From an uncultured Nitrospina sp. (GTDB lineage Bacteria > Nitrospinota > Nitrospinia > Nitrospinales > VA-1), in assembly GCA_950072225.1 (NCBI GenBank), contig CATMOP010000067.1, positions 1 to 8,865 on the forward strand: DNA of 8,865 bases, given 5' to 3'. Shown here one piece after another: positions 4,421 to 8,865 of this stretch. The notes under the pieces were generated by a model. That model saw nothing but the letters and a program-made list of their open reading frames with translations. It was not told where the DNA came from and did no database searches. The position numbers and the translations under genes are program-made. How positions within the stretch are numbered: the stretch's first letter is position 1; each line of letters opens with the position of its first letter.

Positions 4421-6838
4421 TTATTCAACCAGCTTTTCGATACTGACCACGTGATTGCCTTCCCCAATACCCACCAGGCGAACCCCTTGGGTATTTCGGC
4501 CTATCACGGATATTTCGTTGACTCGCATGCGTACAATATTGCCATTGGAAGTGATAACCAGAAGCTGATCTGTTTCCTCTACCTGTTGCACGCCCACCAC
4601 GGTTCCTGTTTTTTCATTACAGCGGATAGTCATAACACCCAATCCGCCCCGTCCCTGTACCGGATACTCTTCCATCCGGGTTCTCTTGCCATAACCCTTT
4701 GAAGTTACCGTAAGGAATTTGTTGCCGGGTTGGACAATTTCCGCTCCAACCACCCGATCCCCCCTTTTGAGACGGATGCCACGAACTCCTCTACCTGTAC
4801 GGCCAATGGGGCGCACTTCCTTTTCAGAAAAACGAATGGAAAATCCCTTTTCAGTAGCGAGCAATATATCGCTTTCCCCGTCACACAACTCCGCGCCAAT
4901 AACCCGGTCCCCATCATCAATCGTCAGTCCGATAATACCTCCCTGCCGGGATTTGCTGTAAGCCATCAAGGAAGTTTTTTTAACGATGCCGCGTTCTGTC
5001 GCGACCATTACAAATTTATCTTCTTCAAATTCCCGGACGGAAAGGATGCTGGCAATGGATTCACCAGGCTGGAGCCGCAAAAGGTTGGCAATGGATTTTC
5101 CTTTAGCGATCCGGCTCACATCAGGAATGGAGAAAACCCTCAACCAATGAATCTTTCCGATGCTGGTAAACACCAGGAGATGGCTCAGTGTTGAAGCAAT
5201 GAAAAGTTTTTCGACAACATCTTCTTCTTTAAGATTCATCCCCCGAATGCCTTTACCACCTCTTCTTTGCGCCCGGTAATTATCCACGGTTTGTCGCTTG
5301 ATATAACCGCTCCGGGTATAAACCACCACTGCGTCTTCATCGGCAATTAGATCTTCAATATCAATATCGCCTTCATCCGTTTCCGCAATTTGGGTCCGGC
5401 GCTCATTGCCATATTTATTTTTGATTTCTGCCAGCTCTTCTTTGATGATATTGAGCTTGACTTCTTCATGGGCAAGGACATTTTGTAATTCTTCAATTCG
5501 TTTTCGGGTTTCTTCTAAATCTGCAATTATTTTTTGCCGTTCCAATCCGGTGAGGCGTTGCAGGCGCATTTCAAGGATGGCTTTGGCCTGGATCTCCGAC
5601 AAACCGAACTCGGTCATGAGCCCATCGCGTGCCGAGGCAGGGTCGGCCGCTTTGCGGATAAGCCGGACCACTGCATCCAGGTTTTCAAGCGCGGTGGCTA
5701 ATCCTTCGAGGATATGTTCTTTCTCACGGGCCTTATTTAAGTCAAACTCGGTCCTTCGGGTAACCACTTCTTTGCGGAACAGAATGAAATGGTGCAAAAA
5801 CTCTTTTAGGTTGAGAACCTTGGGTTGCTGATTCACCAGGGCTAAAAGGATCACCCCAAAGGAATCCTGGAGCTGGGTATTTTTATAAAGGGCATTCAAA
5901 ACCACCTGGCCTATGGTCCCTTTTTTTAGCTCTACGACAACACGGATCCCTTCCCGGTCCGACTCATCCCTCAGGTCAGAGATTCCATCCAATCGCTTGT
6001 CTCTCACCAATTCGGCGATCTTTTCCACTAACCTGGCTTTATTGACCTGAAACGGAAGTTCGTTGATGATGATGCGCTCTCGGTCTCCTTTCTCCATCGT
6101 TTCAATCTCTGCCCGCCCCCGAATCCGGATGATCCCCCTGCCGGTTTTGTAAGCAGCCCTTATCCCGTTTCTTCCCTGTATGATTCCCCGGGTGGGAAAA
6201 TCGGGGCCTGGAACTATCTCCATAAGGTCTTCAACTGTACAATCGGGATTATCAATAACATGAATCGCAGAATCGATAATCTCGCTCAGATTGTGTGGGG
6301 GAATATTGGTTGCCATGCCCACGGCGATTCCGGACGAACCATTGACCAGCAATTGTGGAAAACTTGCAGGCAAAACGGAAGGTTCTTTCAGGGAGTCGTC
6401 ATAGTTAGGGGTAAATTGAACGGTGTCTTTGTCTAAGTCCCGGAGGAGTTCGTTGGTGATTTCTTCCATGCGGATTTCTGTGTAACGCATGGCGGCCGCG
6501 GAATCTCCATCTATCGAACCAAAGTTCCCCTGACCATCAACAAGGGGATGTCTTAGAGAAAACTCCTGTGCCATGCGGACGATGGTGTCATAAATCGCCT
6601 GGTCTCCATGGGGATGATATTTACCCATTACATCACCGACTATACGGGCAGATTTTTTATACGGCTTGTTCGAGGCATTTCCGGATTCATGCATTGCGAA
6701 GAGGACACGGCGATGCACCGGCTTTAATCCGTCCCGGACATCTGGCAGGGCGCGACCTATGATTACGCTCATCGCGTAATCAAGGTACGAGCTTTTCATT
6801 TCATCATCTATATTGATCGGAGTGATCGTTTCCGGCAT
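4421..6838 (-). CDS. gyrA: DNA gyrase subunit A
   Basis: GyrA cuts and rejoins DNA in the A2B2 gyrase that introduces negative supercoils. The 805 residues begin with PETITPINIDDEM, with ribosome site AAAGG 7 nt upstream (6850-6846). The winged-helix/tower part holds HPHGD (75-79) and the catalytic tyrosine Y119 in AAAMRYTE (equivalent to E. coli Y122). A coiled-coil region with the C-gate spans about 345-480. The GyrA box QRRGGKG lies at 524-530 and marks a gyrase rather than topoisomerase IV. The C-terminal half shows repeated GxG-rich blades of the DNA-wrapping beta-pinwheel. The protein lacks the acidic tail that makes E. coli GyrA longer. At the quinolone-contact position equal to E. coli Ser83 it has Gln80; Asp84 (E. 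coli Asp87) is kept. It follows gyrB on the same strand with 110 bp between them. Confidence 0.98.
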   Translation of the reverse strand: MPETITPINIDDEMKSSYLDYAMSVIIGRALPDVRDGLKPVHRRVLFAMHESGNASNKPYKKSARIVGDVMGKYHPHGDQAIYDTIVRMAQEFSLRHPLVDGQGNFGSIDGDSAAAMRYTEIRMEEITNELLRDLDKDTVQFTPNYDDSLKEPSVLPASFPQLLVNGSSGIAVGMATNIPPHNLSEIIDSAIHVIDNPDCTVEDLMEIVPGPDFPTRGIIQGRNGIRAAYKTGRGIIRIRGRAEIETMEKGDRERIIINELPFQVNKARLVEKIAELVRDKRLDGISDLRDESDREGIRVVVELKKGTIGQVVLNALYKNTQLQDSFGVILLALVNQQPKVLNLKEFLHHFILFRKEVVTRRTEFDLNKAREKEHILEGLATALENLDAVVRLIRKAADPASARDGLMTEFGLSEIQAKAILEMRLQRLTGLERQKIIADLEETRKRIEELQNVLAHEEVKLNIIKEELAEIKNKYGNERRTQIAETDEGDIDIEDLIADEDAVVVYTRSGYIKRQTVDNYRAQRRGGKGIRGMNLKEEDVVEKLFIASTLSHLLVFTSIGKIHWLRVFSIPDVSRIAKGKSIANLLRLQPGESIASILSVREFEEDKFVMVATERGIVKKTSLMAYSKSRQGGIIGLTIDDGDRVIGAELCDGESDILLATEKGFSIRFSEKEVRPIGRTGRGVRGIRLKRGDRVVGAEIVQPGNKFLTVTSKGYGKRTRMEEYPVQGRGGLGVMTIRCNEKTGTVVGVQQVEETDQLLVITSNGNIVRMRVNEISVIGRNTQGVRLVGIGEGNHVVSIEKLVE

Positions 6839-6864
6839 TCAAATACCTTTCTATGCAACGGGCA

Positions 6865-6925
6865 ATACCCCTCTGGGGCATGAAGGTTAATGAAGAGGAT
6901 GCCACGTATGCCCCGAACGGGGTAT
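6865..6925 (-). repeat. Nested inverted repeat between gyrB and gyrA
   Basis: On the plus strand the left unit is ATACCCC-TCT-GGGGCAT (6865-6881) and the right unit is ATGCCCC-GAAC-GGGGTAT (6908-6925), separated by 26 bp. Each unit folds on itself (with one G-U or A-C position). The outer arms ATACCCC/GGGGTAT and the inner arms GGGGCAT/ATGCCCC are also perfectly complementary between units. The mRNA can thus form two small hairpins or one long one, and the DNA could extrude a cruciform. It ends 26 bp before the gyrA ATG. No T run follows, so it does not look like an intrinsic terminator. A role in tuning gyrA expression is inferred. Confidence 0.65.
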
Positions 6926-6949
6926 CACGCTGGCAACCTGTCAGGGGGT

Positions 6950-8865
6950 TTAAATATCCATGTTTCTGACTTGCAGGGCGTTTTTCTCAATAAATTCGCG
7001 TCGGGGTGCCACCTCATCTCCCATTAATATGGTGAACAGGTCTTCCGAGGCCACCAGATCGTCCGCTCGAACTTGCAAAAGAATTCTGACTTCTGGGTCC
7101 ATCGTTGTTTCCCAAAGCTGTTCAGGATTCATTTCTCCCAAGCCTTTATAGCGTTGAATGTAAATACCCTTTTTAGCCATGGTTAAAACAGCTTGCAATA
7201 AATCGTGCTTGGAACTAACCGTAGTGCTTTCCCCATTATTGTGTAAAACAAAAGGTGGATAATCGTTCGCTTTGATCGGTTCATAGATTTCGAAAATATT
7301 TTGGATAATCACAGACTCCATAAATTCCGCATTGAACTTTAACTGGAAATCTCGTCCGTTATTGGAACCAAACATCTCTATTTGATAGGTCCCTTTTTCT
7401 GGGTCAAACACCAATTGAAAGCGCACATTTTTTAGTTCTTTATTCAAATCCACCCTATCGAATTTATGAGAGGTTTTACCAAAAACCCGGTGGGAATCAG
7501 TTCTATCTATTTCTATCAAAAATTCTTTTAATCTGTTTTCTATTTCGGTATTGAGCTCAACACTGTCTGTAAATTGGATGGGAACATTCAGATATTGCGA
7601 CTTATATTGGTATTTTTCCCTGCTTTCTTCATCGATTAGGGAATCGAGAATCTGGATGATGGTTTTCATAATTTGTTCTAAGCTCAAAAAGGCTTCTTTA
7701 TTTACACCTAGCCCAATTAACACATTTAAAATAGATCTTGGGATATTATTTTTTATAACCTGATTAAAACATTCCTCAAATCGGTATAGATCATTTATCA
7801 GCTGGTTGAGCTCCCTTCCAATTATTTTATGGCCATTTTTTTGGGTTGTTATTTCAAGTTTTTCTATTCCTTGTTCCATCAAGTATTGAAAAAGGAGCTT
7901 TTCGTCTTTTAAGTAATTCTCTTTTTTCCCTTTTATTGCTTTATAGAGGGGGGGTTGGGCAATATATAGATAACCGTTTTCAATCAACTGCGGCATTTGA
8001 CGGAAAAAGAAGGTGAGAAGCAGGGTCCTGATGTGGGCTCCATCAACGTCTGCATCCGTCATAATAATAACTTTGTGATAACGAAGGTTTTCTACTTTGA
8101 AATCGCTCCCAATTCCTGTTCCCAATGCAGTAATAAGGGTTCGAATTTCGTTACTGTTTATCATCTTTTCCGTGCGGGCTTTTTCTACATTGAGTATTTT
8201 CCCTCTCATCGGCAGGATTGCCTGAAACCTCCTGTCGCGACCTTGTTTTGCTGAACCCCCTGCAGAGTCTCCTTCAACAATATAAAGTTCAGAAGCTGCT
8301 GGATCCTTTTCTGCGCAGTCTGCCAGCTTACCTGGCAGACCTGCGATATCGAGGGCACCCTTACGACGGGTCATTTCACGAGCCTTACGCGCTGCTTCAC
8401 GAGCGCGGGCGGCATCAATCATTTTGCCAACAAGTTCTTTGGCCTGCTGCGGGTTCTCCAACAGGAAGTCCTGGAACTGACGCCCCATTTCCTGCTCGAC
8501 AGCAGGCTTAACTTCGCTGGAAACCAGCTTATCTTTGGTTTGGGAGCTGAACTTAGGATCAGGTACTTTCACCGAGATAATCGCTGTCAGACCTTCACGG
8601 GCGTCATCACCTGTGGTCGATACCTTGGCTTTCTTATCCAGGCCTTCCTGGGTGATATAGCCATTCAGAGAGCGCGTCAGAGCCGCGCGGAAGCCTGCTA
8701 AATGGGTACCACCGTCGCGCTGTGGAATGTTGTTGGTATAGCAGTGGATGCTTTCCTGGAAGCCATCATTCCACTGCATGGCTACCTCAACACCGATACC
8801 ATCATCGCGTTGTTCAGTAAGGAAGTGAAACACTTCGCTGACCGGCGTTTTGCCCTCATTCAGGA
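6950..8865 (-). CDS. gyrB: DNA gyrase subunit B, 5' end outside window
   Basis: GyrB supplies the ATPase and the TOPRIM metal site of gyrase. The frame is open to the window edge; 637 residues are visible and roughly the first 210 (GHKL ATPase domain) are missing. Visible parts are the transducer domain (TNNIPQRDGGTHLAGFR, KVPDPKFSSQTKDKL), the TOPRIM domain with EGDSAGG and DADVDG, a long insertion (roughly 310-550 of the visible part) as in Gram-negative GyrB, and the C-terminal QRYKGLGEMNPEQLWETTMDP. Before about 8300 the 12 arginine codons I read are all CGC/CGT and the wording closely follows gammaproteobacterial GyrB. After that point about 12 of 25 are AGA/AGG, GC falls to about 34% over 7200-7860, and the wording changes. 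The gene is certain; its integrity as one natural sequence is not. Confidence 0.96.
   Translation of the reverse strand, partial: LNEGKTPVSEVFHFLTEQRDDGIGVEVAMQWNDGFQESIHCYTNNIPQRDGGTHLAGFRAALTRSLNGYITQEGLDKKAKVSTTGDDAREGLTAIISVKVPDPKFSSQTKDKLVSSEVKPAVEQEMGRQFQDFLLENPQQAKELVGKMIDAARAREAARKAREMTRRKGALDIAGLPGKLADCAEKDPAASELYIVEGDSAGGSAKQGRDRRFQAILPMRGKILNVEKARTEKMINSNEIRTLITALGTGIGSDFKVENLRYHKVIIMTDADVDGAHIRTLLLTFFFRQMPQLIENGYLYIAQPPLYKAIKGKKENYLKDEKLLFQYLMEQGIEKLEITTQKNGHKIIGRELNQLINDLYRFEECFNQVIKNNIPRSILNVLIGLGVNKEAFLSLEQIMKTIIQILDSLIDEESREKYQYKSQYLNVPIQFTDSVELNTEIENRLKEFLIEIDRTDSHRVFGKTSHKFDRVDLNKELKNVRFQLVFDPEKGTYQIEMFGSNNGRDFQLKFNAEFMESVIIQNIFEIYEPIKANDYPPFVLHNNGESTTVSSKHDLLQAVLTMAKKGIYIQRYKGLGEMNPEQLWETTMDPEVRILLQVRADDLVASEDLFTILMGDEVAPRREFIEKNALQVRNMDI

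Noticed and set aside
4334..5831. Several plus-strand open frames of 120-155 codons inside gyrA and the TPR gene
   Set aside because: They are antisense to a well-conserved gyrA or lipoprotein frame, overlap one another, lack ribosome sites and show no recognisable domain.
8301..8306. GGATCC at the gyrB transition as proof of a cloning junction
   Set aside because: GGATCC here fits the Asp-Pro codons common in GyrB (KDPA), so its presence alone shows nothing; kept only as context for the chimera question.

Overview
The window carries a core chromosomal cluster transcribed entirely on the minus strand, with a mobile-element boundary at its left end. Reading in the direction of transcription, from right to left, the order is: gyrB (5' end outside the window), gyrA, a TPR lipoprotein, serS, tRNA-Ser(TGA), tRNA-Ser(GCT), a DUF2155-type lipoprotein, tRNA-Arg(GCG), and a tyrosine integrase whose last codons lie beyond the left edge. 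gyrB-gyrA pairs usually sit near the chromosomal origin. Lipoproteins with lipoboxes and a GyrB with the long insertion after TOPRIM point to a Gram-negative host. The SerRS, the DUF2155 protein and the gyrA-TPR-serS order resemble deltaproteobacteria or Nitrospinota-like marine bacteria. That placement is from memory of the families and is not firm.

Right part (4421-8865): the two gyrase subunits. The 110-bp gap between them holds an unusual nested inverted repeat. The first roughly 180 visible residues of GyrB (about 8300-8865) are strikingly gammaproteobacterial in wording and codon use, while the rest is not. This is either a recombinant gene or a chimeric assembly near the contig end.

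Middle (1903-4407): a TPR lipoprotein overlaps serS by one base (TGATG). serS is followed by both tRNA-Ser genes, so the enzyme and two of its substrates are clustered. Both tRNA-Ser genes encode CCA, and each is followed by the same 27-nt element, whose two copies differ mostly by paired compensatory changes.

Left part (1-1876): a DUF2155-like lipoprotein, then tRNA-Arg(GCG) without an encoded CCA, then a 130-bp gap with short repeats, then an integrase rich in AGA/AGG codons. This is the classic layout of an element integrated in the 3' end of a tRNA gene; the element would extend leftwards out of the window.

No CRISPR array, IS element or clearly novel defence system is visible. The best candidates for something undescribed are the covarying tRNA-Ser trailer and the nested repeat before gyrA.
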